The notes below the pieces were generated by a model. It had not been told where the DNA came from and made no database searches. It saw nothing but the letters and a program-made list of their open reading frames with translations. DNA of 64,000 bases from JALYGJ01 sp963781705 (GTDB lineage: Bacteria; Chloroflexota; Limnocylindria; Limnocylindrales; CSP1-4), in assembly GCA_963781705.1 (NCBI GenBank), contig CAWAGP010000010.1, positions 1,116,001 through 1,180,000 on the forward strand. The letters are read 5' to 3'. Shown here one piece after another: positions 8,612-16,916 of the stretch. Numbering within the stretch: the stretch's first letter is position 1; each line of letters begins with the position of its first letter. The position numbers and the translations under genes are program-made.

Positions 8612-9148
8612 ATGCACCGGCCAACCACCGAAGACCTCGCGCAGGCACGCGAGCGGACGATCGCCGACGTCATTGCGCCGGACCTGCGCATCCTGTTCGT
8701 GGGCATCAATCCGGGCCTGTGGTCGGGCGCCACGGGTTTCCACTTCGCCCGGCCCGGCAACCGCTTCTGGCGCGCCATCCAGGGGGCCGGGCTGACGCCT
8801 ACCCTCCTCTCCCCTGACCGACAGGACGAATTGCTCGAGCTGGGCATGGGCATCACCAATTTGGTCGCGCGCACGACCGCGAGCGCACGGGAGCTGACGG
8901 CCGACGAACTGCGCGACGGCGCGCGATCGCTGGTCGCCAAGGTCGACCGCTACCGGCCACGCACGGTCGCCTTCCTGGGTGTTACGACCTACCGTCTCGC
9001 CTTCGCCGAGCCGGATGCGATTGTCGGACGCCGAGAATGGTCGATTGCGGGAGCAGAGGTGTGGGTGCTACCCAATCCGAGCGGCCTGAACGCGCACTAC
9101 CAATTGCCGCAGCTGGCCGCGGCATACGCGCAACTGAGGTCACCCTGA
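8612..9148 (+). CDS. mug: G/U mismatch-specific DNA glycosylase (MUG/TDG family)
   Basis: This 178-residue base-excision repair enzyme removes uracil or thymine (and adducts such as ethenocytosine) from mispairs with guanine. The catalytic GINPG motif is at residues 31-35 with Asn33 as the key residue. The second family motif, LPNPSGLNAH, lies near the C-terminus. The length matches bacterial Mug (about 170). The gene is monocistronic, its start 42 bases from that of the divergent tdk. Confidence 0.92.
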   Translation: MHRPTTEDLAQARERTIADVIAPDLRILFVGINPGLWSGATGFHFARPGNRFWRAIQGAGLTPTLLSPDRQDELLELGMGITNLVARTTASARELTADELRDGARSLVAKVDRYRPRTVAFLGVTTYRLAFAEPDAIVGRREWSIAGAEVWVLPNPSGLNAHYQLPQLAAAYAQLRSP

Positions 9149-9158
9149 GGCCTGACCG

Positions 9159-10718
9159 TCAGGCCTCCATGCGCACCTCTTCAAGGTCGAGTTCGCGCTC
9201 GATGTCGCGCAGCGTCTGGTCGTTGATCACGCCCTGGTCGCGCAGGTCGATGACGGCGCCGCGCTGCGCCGCGATCACCCCGAGCTGGATCGCGGCATGC
9301 TCGGTGCGTTCCTGGCGGCGATCGGCCGTCTCCTCGGGATCTTCGGTCGCCAGGTGGCGCGTCCGGTCGCGCAGGCCGGACTCGAGCCGGTCGAACAATG
9401 GCTGGTGCGTCGGCCAGAGCGGGCGCTGGCGGTCGAGCTCGGCCAGCCCCGCCTGGTAGGCGGCCGAACGAGCAAGGGTGCCCTCGTCGCCGTCGATCTC
9501 AAGCCCGTCCCAACCCGATCGCCTGACCACGTACGGCAGCGTCAGCCCCTGTCCCACCAGGGTGACCAGGATGACTGCCAGCGTGACCAGCAGGATCAGG
9601 CTGCGGTCGGGAAAGCCGACCGGCAGGGCGAGTGCAGCCGCCAGCGACACCGCCCCGCGCATGCCCGACCAACTGACGATCGCCGTCAGCCGGCGCGCCA
9701 GCCGTGGATCGCGCTGGGCGACCGCCTGCCGCGGCGAGCTGCGCAGATGGCTGGCGCCGAACACCCACGCAAAGCGGATGGCCACCACCGCCACGCACAC
9801 GACCGCCGCGACGCCGGCGACGTCGCCCACTGAGTGCGCACCCAGCCCGTTGATGATCTGTGGTAATTCGAGTCCGATGAGCACGAAGACGAAGCCATTG
9901 AGCACGAAGCCGAGCATCTTCCAGGTGCTCTCCCACAGCAGCCGGCTGCTGGCCGTCAGGATGCGCCCCAGGCGGCTGCCGATGACCAGGCCGGCGGCGA
10001 CGGCCGCCAGCACACCGGATGCGCCGACGACGTCAGCCGGCAGGTAGGCGACGAAGGGCACGACCAGCGACAGGGCCACCTCGACCGGTGGGTTGTCGAG
10101 CCGGCGCAGGATCTCTGTGGCCAGCCAGCCGACCAGCACGCCGATGACGATCCCGCCTGCGACCGCGAGGACGAAGCTGGCCGCTGCATCGGCGAGCACG
10201 AACGCGCCGGTCACCGCCGCGGCCACGGCAACGCGGTAGGCCACCAGCGCGGTGGCGTCGTTGAATAGCGCCTCGCCTTCGACGAGAGTCACGACCAGCC
10301 GCGGAGCGCCCAGGCGCCGGAAGACGCTGGTGGCCGCCAGGGCGTCGGTTGGCGCGACGATGGCACCGAGCGTGAAGACCACCGCCCACGTCAACTGTGG
10401 CGCGACGAGCTTGGTCACCAGCGCGACCGCGAAGAGGGTAACAAGGACCAGCCCGAAAGCCAGCCGGACGATCGGCGCCAGGTTGCGGCGCAGTTCACGG
10501 ATGGGCGTGTCGACCGCCGCAATGAAGAGCAGCGGCGGCAGGAAGACGAGCAAGACCAGGTCCGGCTCGAGGCTGATGCTCGGCAGGCCCGGGACGAGCG
10601 CCAGCACGAGGCCGCCCAGCACGAACAGCGTTGGGTAGGGCACGTTCACTCGCTGGGCGAGCTCGAACAGGATGATGATCGCCACCAGGATGGCGAGAAC
10701 CGCAATCAGGAGTTGCAT
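9159..10718 (-). CDS. CPA1-family Na+/H+ antiporter
   Basis: This is a 519-residue inner-membrane cation:proton antiporter. About twelve hydrophobic segments span residues 1-400. The ion-binding segment LFNDATALVAY (about residues 150-160) carries the conserved Asn-Asp of CPA1 exchangers. A hydrophilic cytoplasmic tail of roughly 110 residues follows, rich in Arg and Glu. It would extrude Na+ in exchange for protons. It stands alone between mug and ybjQ, and its stop lies 10 bases from the convergent mug stop. Confidence 0.92.
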   Translation of the reverse strand: MQLLIAVLAILVAIIILFELAQRVNVPYPTLFVLGGLVLALVPGLPSISLEPDLVLLVFLPPLLFIAAVDTPIRELRRNLAPIVRLAFGLVLVTLFAVALVTKLVAPQLTWAVVFTLGAIVAPTDALAATSVFRRLGAPRLVVTLVEGEALFNDATALVAYRVAVAAAVTGAFVLADAAASFVLAVAGGIVIGVLVGWLATEILRRLDNPPVEVALSLVVPFVAYLPADVVGASGVLAAVAAGLVIGSRLGRILTASSRLLWESTWKMLGFVLNGFVFVLIGLELPQIINGLGAHSVGDVAGVAAVVCVAVVAIRFAWVFGASHLRSSPRQAVAQRDPRLARRLTAIVSWSGMRGAVSLAAALALPVGFPDRSLILLVTLAVILVTLVGQGLTLPYVVRRSGWDGLEIDGDEGTLARSAAYQAGLAELDRQRPLWPTHQPLFDRLESGLRDRTRHLATEDPEETADRRQERTEHAAIQLGVIAAQRGAVIDLRDQGVINDQTLRDIERELDLEEVRMEA

Positions 10719-10784
10719 GGGCCGCAGCGCGTTACGATTCAGGCCAGACTACCAGCCCAGATCGGGCTGCCCAGGAGGACGAAA

Positions 10785-11129
10785 ATGCTGATTGCTACCA
10801 CGCCATTCATCGGCGGCTGGCGGGTTACCGAGACCAAGGGCCACGTCTTCGGCCTGGTTGTGCGCAGCCGCGGCCTGGGCGGCAACATCATGGCCGGCCT
10901 GCGTTCATTGGGCGGCGGCGAGATCCACGAGTACACCAGCCTGCTCGAGGACACCCGCCGGCAGGCGATCGACCGGATGGTCCAGAACGCCACCATGATG
11001 GGCGCCAACGCGGTGCTGTCGATGCGTTTCGATAGCTCGGAGATGGCCAACACGATGACCGAGATCGTTGCCTACGGCACGGCCGTGATCGTCGTCCAGG
11101 ACGCCAACGCAGCGCAGCCGACCGAGTAA
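10785..11129 (+). CDS. YbjQ/UPF0145 family protein
   Basis: The 114-residue protein carries the YbjQ signature: strand VFGLVVRSRGLGGNI, then GGEIHEYTSLLEDTRRQAIDRM and NAVLSMRFDSS. The fold is a pentameric ring once proposed to bind heavy metals; the cellular role is unknown. The ATG at 10785 is preceded by AGGAGGA (10773-10779). It is followed 14 bases later by a small membrane protein gene, so the two are probably cotranscribed. Confidence 0.88.
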   Translation: MLIATTPFIGGWRVTETKGHVFGLVVRSRGLGGNIMAGLRSLGGGEIHEYTSLLEDTRRQAIDRMVQNATMMGANAVLSMRFDSSEMANTMTEIVAYGTAVIVVQDANAAQPTE

Positions 11130-11143
11130 CGCGGGGCGGCCGA

Positions 11144-11497
11144 ATGATGGTCGGGGTCACGCTCGTCCGGGCCGCGCTGGGCGCGGTCGGCGGCCTGCTG
11201 TTCCTGGGCGGCGTGCTGGTCGCGTTTTCGGGCGCGGGTGACTTCTTGGTCGCCGGCTCGCTGCTGGTCATCGGCGCAGGCCTGATGCTGGTGGCCGTGC
11301 TCGAGGTGACGCGCTACCGCTCGCAGTCGGCCGACGAGCCCGGTGCGCCAACCGGCGCCGGCGGCGGCGAGCCGGCGCGACCGGAGGCGCGCTTCCAGCG
11401 CACCGACGAGGTGTTCGTCGACCCCACCAGCCATCGCCGGATGCGCGTGTTCAGCGACCCGCGCACGGGCGAGCGGAGGTACGTCGCCGAGAATTGA
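11144..11497 (+). CDS. Small membrane protein with two transmembrane helices
   Basis: I do not recognise a family. The 117-residue protein has two hydrophobic helices (about residues 5-27 and 32-52), followed by a Gly/Ala/Pro-rich linker. The conserved-looking C-terminal tail contains TDEVFVDPTSHRRMRVFSDPRTGERRY, split here only for description; it resembles tails that bind nucleic acid or protein surfaces, but that is speculation. The tail should be cytoplasmic by the positive-inside rule. It follows ybjQ closely and is probably in its operon. Confidence 0.6.
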   Translation: MMVGVTLVRAALGAVGGLLFLGGVLVAFSGAGDFLVAGSLLVIGAGLMLVAVLEVTRYRSQSADEPGAPTGAGGGEPARPEARFQRTDEVFVDPTSHRRMRVFSDPRTGERRYVAEN

Positions 11498-11567
11498 ACA
11501 ACCCGTCGCGGAGTTACTACGATGCGCGCAGTCTCCGCGACTCTCTCAAGTAGAAGGGACGGCCAAC

Positions 11568-11654
11568 ATGGGTGACAAGGGACCTGGCAGCAAGGGCGGC
11601 GGCAAGAAGCCAAAGACGAGCACCAAGAAGAAGAAGGGCGCAGCGACCGCCTAG
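11568..11654 (+). CDS. 28-residue lysine/glycine-rich small protein
   Basis: The peptide starts MGDKGPGSKGGGKKPK and ends in a Lys-rich run, giving a very basic, disordered product. AGAAGGGA lies 9 bases before the ATG (11552-11559), a fair ribosome site. Similar MGDK-type basic mini-proteins are common in high-GC Gram-positive genomes, which supports a real gene. The function is unknown; nucleic-acid or ribosome association would fit the charge. Its stop overlaps that of the convergent small protein at 11651 by 4 bp. Confidence 0.6.
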   Translation: MGDKGPGSKGGGKKPKTSTKKKKGAATA

Positions 11655-11941
11655 GTCGCGCGCCGCGACTTGATCGCGGCGGGATATTCGGGGAAGTAGC
11701 GCTCGATCGTGCTCAGCGCGAAGCGCGCCAGGATCGACTCCTTCGACTCCCGCTCGAGCAGGAAGGCGAACGACGCCTCGACCAATCGCCGTGGATCGGC
11801 AGCGCCGGGTGCGAAGCGCTCGAGCTCGGCGGCAGAAACGCTGACCACGTGTTCGGTGGCGTGACTCGGTTCACCGACGCGCACCCGGCACGTCCAGCCG
11901 CCCTCCCCCGCCGCGCACGAGACGCTGACCGGCTCAGTCAT
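11651..11941 (-). CDS. Uncharacterised 96-residue protein coupled to HflX
   Basis: The ATG at 11941 overlaps the hflX stop by 8 bases, so translation is coupled. The N-terminal half looks like a small beta-domain, and the C-terminal half (RRLVEASFAFLLERE, then ILARFALSTIERYFPEY) is a strongly patterned helical segment that suggests conservation. I cannot name the family. The tight link to the ribosome-splitting GTPase HflX suggests a role in translation or stress, but that is only from context. Confidence 0.65.
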   Translation of the reverse strand: MTEPVSVSCAAGEGGWTCRVRVGEPSHATEHVVSVSAAELERFAPGAADPRRLVEASFAFLLERESKESILARFALSTIERYFPEYPAAIKSRRAT

Positions 11942-13244
11942 CCTGGTGGCGGCCGTTCCCGCCGGATGCCGCCGCGCGCAGCTCTGCTGCGAGAGTCGGT
12001 GCCACGCGGCCGCGCACACGCACGTCGCGCGCGCGGTAGTCGATGTCGACCGTGCCCCGCTCACGGACGCGCGCCAGCAGCTCGCCCTCGCTGTACGGCA
12101 ATGCCACGTCAACGTCCTCCCACAGCTCGGCGAGCACTTGCGCGAGGCGCGCACGGAGCACGTCCATGCCGTAGCCGGTGAGCGCCGATGCGAGCACGCT
12201 GCCGGAGATGGTCGGTGCCGGGGCGGCACCGTCCGCCGCGGCGGAATCGACCAGGTCGGCCTTGTTGTAGACGAGTAGGCGCGGCTTGTCGTCGGCGTGC
12301 AGGTCGGCCAGCACCTGTTGGACGGTCTGGCGATGCTCCGGAGCGTGTCGATCGGAGACATCGACCACCTCCAGCAACACGTCGGCGCGATTGACCTCCT
12401 CCAGCGTCGCCCGGAAGGCGTCGACGAGTTGGTGCGGCAGCTTATGGATGAAGCCCACCGTGTCGGTCGCCAGGGCGCTCTGACCGTCGCCCAGCTTGAC
12501 CATCCGGCTGGTCGGGTCGAGCGTGGCGAACAGCCGGTCCTCTGCGACGGCCGCCTCGGCACCGACCAACGCGTTGAGCATCGACGACTTGCCCGCGTTG
12601 GTATAGCCGACGATGGCGACCGTGGGAACCAGCCGACGGTCACGCGAACGGGCTGCCGTGTCGCGCTGCCGGCGGACGTTGTCGACCCGCTCCTTGAGCG
12701 TCCTGATCTTGGTGCGAATCACGCGCCGGTCGGTCTCGAGCTGCGTTTCGCCGGGCCCGCGTGTTCCGATGCCGCCGCCGGTGCGCGACAGGTGAGTCCA
12801 CAGGCGCGTCAGCCGCGGCAGCTGGTATTCGAGCTGGGCCAGCTCGACCTGCAGCCGACCCTCGTGCGTCCGGGCGTGCTGGGCGAAGATGTCCAGGATC
12901 AGGCCGCTGCGGTCGAGCACCTTGACGCCCAGCAGGCCTTCCAGTGCCCGTTGCTGATTGGGGCTCAGCTCGTCGTCAGACACGAGGAGCGTCATGCCGG
13001 TCTCCGACTTGGCCCGGACCAGCTCCTCTGCCCTGCCCTTGCCCATGTACCAGTTGGGGTCCACGTGGCGGCGGTTCTGCCACTCCGCGCCGACCACCTC
13101 AGCGCCGGCCGTGGCCGCCAATGCCGCGAGTTCGGTGAGCGACTCCTCAGCGGTCCAGCCTGCGTCCTTGCCGGTGTCGACGGCGACCAGGAACGCGCGC
13201 TCGAGCGGCGGCGCGAGATCGACCATGCGCGAGCGAACGTTCAT
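11934..13244 (-). CDS. hflX: Ribosome-dissociating GTPase HflX
   Basis: HflX splits stalled 70S ribosomes under stress. The 436-residue protein has the N-terminal HflX domain with the glycine-rich linker RTGGGIGTRGPGETQLETDR. A GTPase domain follows: P-loop GYTNAGKSSM, switch region ATLDPTSR, DTVGFIHKLPHQLVDAF and NKADLVDS. A short C-terminal domain ends it. The ATG at 13244 gives a normal N-terminus; the open frame continues upstream without homology. It heads a two-gene operon with the 96-residue protein and diverges from the gene at 13312. Confidence 0.95.
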   Translation of the reverse strand: MNVRSRMVDLAPPLERAFLVAVDTGKDAGWTAEESLTELAALAATAGAEVVGAEWQNRRHVDPNWYMGKGRAEELVRAKSETGMTLLVSDDELSPNQQRALEGLLGVKVLDRSGLILDIFAQHARTHEGRLQVELAQLEYQLPRLTRLWTHLSRTGGGIGTRGPGETQLETDRRVIRTKIRTLKERVDNVRRQRDTAARSRDRRLVPTVAIVGYTNAGKSSMLNALVGAEAAVAEDRLFATLDPTSRMVKLGDGQSALATDTVGFIHKLPHQLVDAFRATLEEVNRADVLLEVVDVSDRHAPEHRQTVQQVLADLHADDKPRLLVYNKADLVDSAAADGAAPAPTISGSVLASALTGYGMDVLRARLAQVLAELWEDVDVALPYSEGELLARVRERGTVDIDYRARDVRVRGRVAPTLAAELRAAASGGNGRHQDD

Positions 13245-13311
13245 CGCTCCAAGGATACGGCTGGCCCCGGTCGCGATTGACCGTGGCCAAGGTGATTGCC
13301 ACACTACGCCC

Positions 13312-14355
13312 GTGCCACTGGTCGAGTTGTCCCTGGCCGTCGGCTGGAAATGGCGTGGCGGCGCGGCCGAGCGCACCAACTACCTGGGCCGCGATTGCAT
13401 CCGTCTGCCCGGCGGCGCGCCCGTGCTCCTTCCCTATCCGCGGCTCACGATGGCCGACGGCGTGCTCGAGATGGACGTGGCCGTAACGGCCGGACGCTCC
13501 TTTCCTGGCCTCGCCTGGCGCGTGCGCGGTGACACCTACGAGTCGTTCTACGTGCGTCCGCACCAGGTCGTCAACCCCGACTCGATCCAGTACACGCCGG
13601 TGTTCAACGCCCAGTCAGCGTGGCAGCTGTACCACGGCCCGGGCTACTGGGCGACGGTCAATTTCCCGCTCGAAGGCTGGTTCACGTTGCGCACCTGTTT
13701 CGCCGGCAGCCGCGGCGAGGCATACGTCGTTGACATGGAGCATCCAGCGCTGGCCTTCGGGGGCCTGAAGGTGCCCGCCCGGGACGGCGGCATCGGCATC
13801 CTGCCCGGTGGCCTGGACCTGCATATTGCGCGGCTGGCGTACGACCCGGCGCCGCCGACGCTGCGCGGCCGCGCCCCGCGAACGAAGGTCGAACGTGGGC
13901 GGGTGCCCACCTGGCTGGTATCCGACGCATTCCGCGAAGTCGAAATACCGCGCTCCAGCCTGACGGCCGCAATGCTCGCCGCGCGCGCGTGGACTCCTCT
14001 CAAGGCCGAACCGACGGGACTGGTCAACCTCGCCCGCCTGAACGGCATCACGGATGGTCGGAACACGGTCTTCGCCCGGACGACCATTACTGCCACGACC
14101 GCGGGCACGCGGGCAATGGACCTCGGCTTCAGCGACCGCGCCGTCGTGTTTCTGAACGGCCGCCCGCTCTTCGCCGGTGACGACACCTACCGCTCGCGCG
14201 ACTACCGCTTCCTGGGCTCGATCGGCTATCACGACACGATCTACCTACCGCTTGACCGAGGCGCCAACGACCTGGTTGTGGGGGTGGCCGAGTCGTTCGG
14301 CGGCTGGGGCATTCAGGCTCGCTTCCAGGATCCGTCCGGCATCACCTTCGCGTAG
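13312..14355 (+). CDS. Uncharacterised protein with concanavalin-like and galactose-binding-like halves
   Basis: This is a 347-residue protein with no signal peptide. The N-terminal half (DCIRLPGGAPVLLPY, LEMDVAVTAGRSFPGLAWR, GYWATVNFPLEGWFTLR) looks like a LamG or DUF1080-type beta-sandwich. The C-terminal half (FARTTITATTAGTRAMDLGF, then DRAVVFLNGRPLFAG and LPLDRGANDLVVGVAE) resembles the jelly-roll domain that ends many glycosidases. That pairing is usual in sugar-acting enzymes, but I see no catalytic domain. GTG 13312 is the best start because homology-like sequence begins just after it. The assignment is structural inference only. Confidence 0.6.
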   Translation: MPLVELSLAVGWKWRGGAAERTNYLGRDCIRLPGGAPVLLPYPRLTMADGVLEMDVAVTAGRSFPGLAWRVRGDTYESFYVRPHQVVNPDSIQYTPVFNAQSAWQLYHGPGYWATVNFPLEGWFTLRTCFAGSRGEAYVVDMEHPALAFGGLKVPARDGGIGILPGGLDLHIARLAYDPAPPTLRGRAPRTKVERGRVPTWLVSDAFREVEIPRSSLTAAMLAARAWTPLKAEPTGLVNLARLNGITDGRNTVFARTTITATTAGTRAMDLGFSDRAVVFLNGRPLFAGDDTYRSRDYRFLGSIGYHDTIYLPLDRGANDLVVGVAESFGGWGIQARFQDPSGITFA

Positions 14356-15352
14356 CGTCGCGGCCTGGTCGGCGGGCGGGCGCGTCGAGCAGACCGGAAA
14401 CAATCCCCTGCGCCAGCGGAAATTGAACATTCGCGGCGTTGAGCCAGTTGATGCCTGGTTCGGCACGGAACCACGTCCGCTGGCGGCGGGCGAAATGGCG
14501 TGTTCGGGCCGCGTCGCGCGCGATCGCCTCTTCCACGCTGATACGGCCGTCGAGGACGTCGAATGCCTCGCGGTAGCCAAACGCGGAGAACGGCCGCAGT
14601 GCAGGATCGAACCGCGCGCGCAGGCCGGCGGCCTCGTCGAGCAGGCCGGACGCGAACTGCGCGCGGGCACGGTCGACGATGCGCCGCGTGTTCTCCGATG
14701 GGTCGGGGTCTAGTCCGATCCACACCGACCGCGCGGGATAGCCACGCGGCGCTGGCGGCGGTTGATCGCCGGCGACACTGACGCGTTCCAGGGCACGCAC
14801 TACCCGTCGTGGATTGGCCAGATCCGTCCGGGCGGCCACTGCCGGCGCCGCCGATCGGAGCTGGGCAACGAGCACGTGCAGCCCCTCCCCCGCCAGGCGC
14901 GTTTCGAGTTCCGCGCGGACCTCCGGATCGCGCCCCGTTTCGTCGAGCGCGACGCCGCGTGCCACGGCGCGCAGGTACAGCCCAGTACCCCCCACCAGGA
15001 TCGCCACGCCGTCGCGCGCCGCGATGCCGGTCAGCGCGTCGAGAGCAGCGTGCCGGAAGTCGGCAGCGGTGAAGGGCTGGTCGGGGTCGACAAGGTCCAG
15101 GCCGTGGTGCGCTACCCGTGCCCGGTCGGCGTCACTGACCTTGGCCGTGCCGATGTCCATGCCGCGGTAGACCTGTCGCGAGTCGGCGCTGATGATCTCA
15201 GCGCGCGGGAGCCACTCGGCCAGCTCGAGCGAGAGCCCCGTCTTGCCGGTGGCCGTCGCGCCGGCGATCACGATCAGCGGCGGTAGATGCTGCGCCTCGC
15301 CCTCAGCCGTCGAGAGTGCCCGCCAGCGAGTACGGCCCAGCGTGATCGACAC
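14342..15352 (-). CDS. miaA: tRNA dimethylallyltransferase MiaA
   Basis: MiaA prenylates A37 of tRNAs that read UNN codons. The P-loop GATATGKTGLS, the SADSRQVYRGMDIGTAK motif, GGTGLYLRAV and the C-terminal RHFARRQRTWFR region are all present. The frame opens at GTG 15352, 50 bases inside miaB; no later start before the P-loop looks better, so the overlap may be real. MiaB, encoded just before it, acts on the MiaA product, so the pair forms the ms2i6A pathway. The stop overlaps the convergent gene at 13312-14355 by 14 bp. Confidence 0.93.
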   Translation of the reverse strand: MSITLGRTRWRALSTAEGEAQHLPPLIVIAGATATGKTGLSLELAEWLPRAEIISADSRQVYRGMDIGTAKVSDADRARVAHHGLDLVDPDQPFTAADFRHAALDALTGIAARDGVAILVGGTGLYLRAVARGVALDETGRDPEVRAELETRLAGEGLHVLVAQLRSAAPAVAARTDLANPRRVVRALERVSVAGDQPPPAPRGYPARSVWIGLDPDPSENTRRIVDRARAQFASGLLDEAAGLRARFDPALRPFSAFGYREAFDVLDGRISVEEAIARDAARTRHFARRQRTWFRAEPGINWLNAANVQFPLAQGIVSGLLDAPARRPGRDATRR

Positions 15353-16916
15353 GTACGCTCACCAACTGGCCAACGAGCTCCGGCGGGCCCGCGAAGTGGA
15401 CCAGCTTGTTGTGCCGGTCGCGGCCCGCAACACGCGGCTCACCAATGCCCTCGCCGGCCTCGTGGTCGTGCGCCCGGCGCGTCCTGACCTGGTCGACCAA
15501 CACCTCGGTCGTGCGTCCCAGCCACGCTCGGTTGGCTGCCAGCCCGATCTCCTCCTGGACGCCGAGCAACGTGTTCAGGCGGCTCTTCTTGTCGTCGCGC
15601 GACACGTCGTCGTCGAGGCGCGCCGCGGGGGTACCCGGCCGCGGCGAAAAGGCAGCCGAGAAGACCTGCTCGAAGCGCACCTCGCGCAGCAGCGCCAGCG
15701 TCCGCTCGAACTGCTCCTCCGACTCGCCGCAGAAACCGACGATCACGTCGGTGGTCAGGCAGATGCCGGGGATCGCGGCGCGCAGCTTGGTCACCAGCCC
15801 CAGGTAGGAATCGATCGTGTACTGGCGGCCCATCCGGTGCAGCACGCCATCGTCGCCCGACTGGACTGGCAGGTGCAGGTGCTCACACACCGACGGGCAC
15901 TCGGCCATCGCCGCGATCAGCCGGTCGGACAGGTCCCACGGATGCGAGGTGACGAAGCGCAGGCGCGGGATGGCCGGTCGGCCGTCGGCCGTGCGCAGGC
16001 CGTCGACGGCGCGCAGCAGGCTGGCCATGTCCGGGCGACCAGTCAGGTCGAGGCGTCGGCCCAGCGTGCGCTCGCTCGCCACGTGCCCGAAGCGCTCATC
16101 GGCCGGTAGGTCGTGCCCGTATGAGTTGACGTTCTGGCCCAGCAGCGTCACCTCACGATAGCCGGCCGCCGCCAGTGCGCGGGCCTCGTCGACCACGTCG
16201 TCGAACGGGCGGCTGCGCTCAGGGCCGCGACTGAAGGGCACGATGCAGTAGGTGCACGTCTTGTCGCAGCCGTAGATGATCGGCAGCCACGCCGACACGG
16301 CCGACTCGCGGCGCACTCGTTCAGTTGCGACCGCGGTGGCGCGCGTCGCCGGCAGCGCGTCAGCCACGGCGGTGAATGAAGGCCCCACACGCTGGAACCC
16401 ATCGCTGCTCGGGAATGCGTCGCGGCCCAGCAGTCCGGGCCCCGTCGGGCCGGCGAGACCCAGGCGCGCGGTCAGTTCCGGCTCCTCATCCGGGCGCAGG
16501 AACAGGTCGACTTCGGGGTAGCGGCGCGCCAGGACGGCCGTGTTGTTGGCGCGCACCGAGCAGCCGGTCATGACCACGCGCAGTGCCGGGTTGGCGCGCC
16601 GCAGCATGGCCAGCTGGCCCATCCGGCCGATCACCTTCTGCTCGGCGGTCTCGCGGATGGCGCAGGTGTTGATCACGATCAGGTCGGCCGAATCGAGCGA
16701 GGACGACTCCGCGCAGCCAGCCGCGGCCAGCGCGCCCGCCATCTCCTCCGAATCGGAGCGGTTCATCTGGCAGCCCAGCGTCCAGACGTGGAAGCGCGGC
16801 AGGGCGACGTTGTCGGTTGCGAACTCGGCCAGGCGCGGTGCCGGCGAGGCGACTTGCGCCGCAGGTACGTGGCCCGCCGGTGTGACGTCCAGCACCGGCA
16901 GCGCGCGCACGGTCAT
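15303..16916 (-). CDS. miaB: tRNA-2-methylthio-N6-dimethylallyladenosine synthase MiaB
   Basis: MiaB is a radical-SAM methylthiotransferase that converts i6A37 to ms2i6A37 in tRNA. The N-terminal UPF0004 domain has its three cluster cysteines (TLGCQMNRSDSE, INTCAIRETA, MTGCSVR). The radical-SAM CxxxCxxC is in GCDKTCTYCIVPFSRG, and a TRAM domain ends the 537-residue protein. Its ATG overlaps the preceding PHP gene stop by ATGA (16913-16916). A 30-residue N-terminal extension before the first domain is slightly unusual. Confidence 0.95.
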   Translation of the reverse strand: MTVRALPVLDVTPAGHVPAAQVASPAPRLAEFATDNVALPRFHVWTLGCQMNRSDSEEMAGALAAAGCAESSSLDSADLIVINTCAIRETAEQKVIGRMGQLAMLRRANPALRVVMTGCSVRANNTAVLARRYPEVDLFLRPDEEPELTARLGLAGPTGPGLLGRDAFPSSDGFQRVGPSFTAVADALPATRATAVATERVRRESAVSAWLPIIYGCDKTCTYCIVPFSRGPERSRPFDDVVDEARALAAAGYREVTLLGQNVNSYGHDLPADERFGHVASERTLGRRLDLTGRPDMASLLRAVDGLRTADGRPAIPRLRFVTSHPWDLSDRLIAAMAECPSVCEHLHLPVQSGDDGVLHRMGRQYTIDSYLGLVTKLRAAIPGICLTTDVIVGFCGESEEQFERTLALLREVRFEQVFSAAFSPRPGTPAARLDDDVSRDDKKSRLNTLLGVQEEIGLAANRAWLGRTTEVLVDQVRTRRAHDHEAGEGIGEPRVAGRDRHNKLVHFAGPPELVGQLVSVRVDHAGPYSLAGTLDG

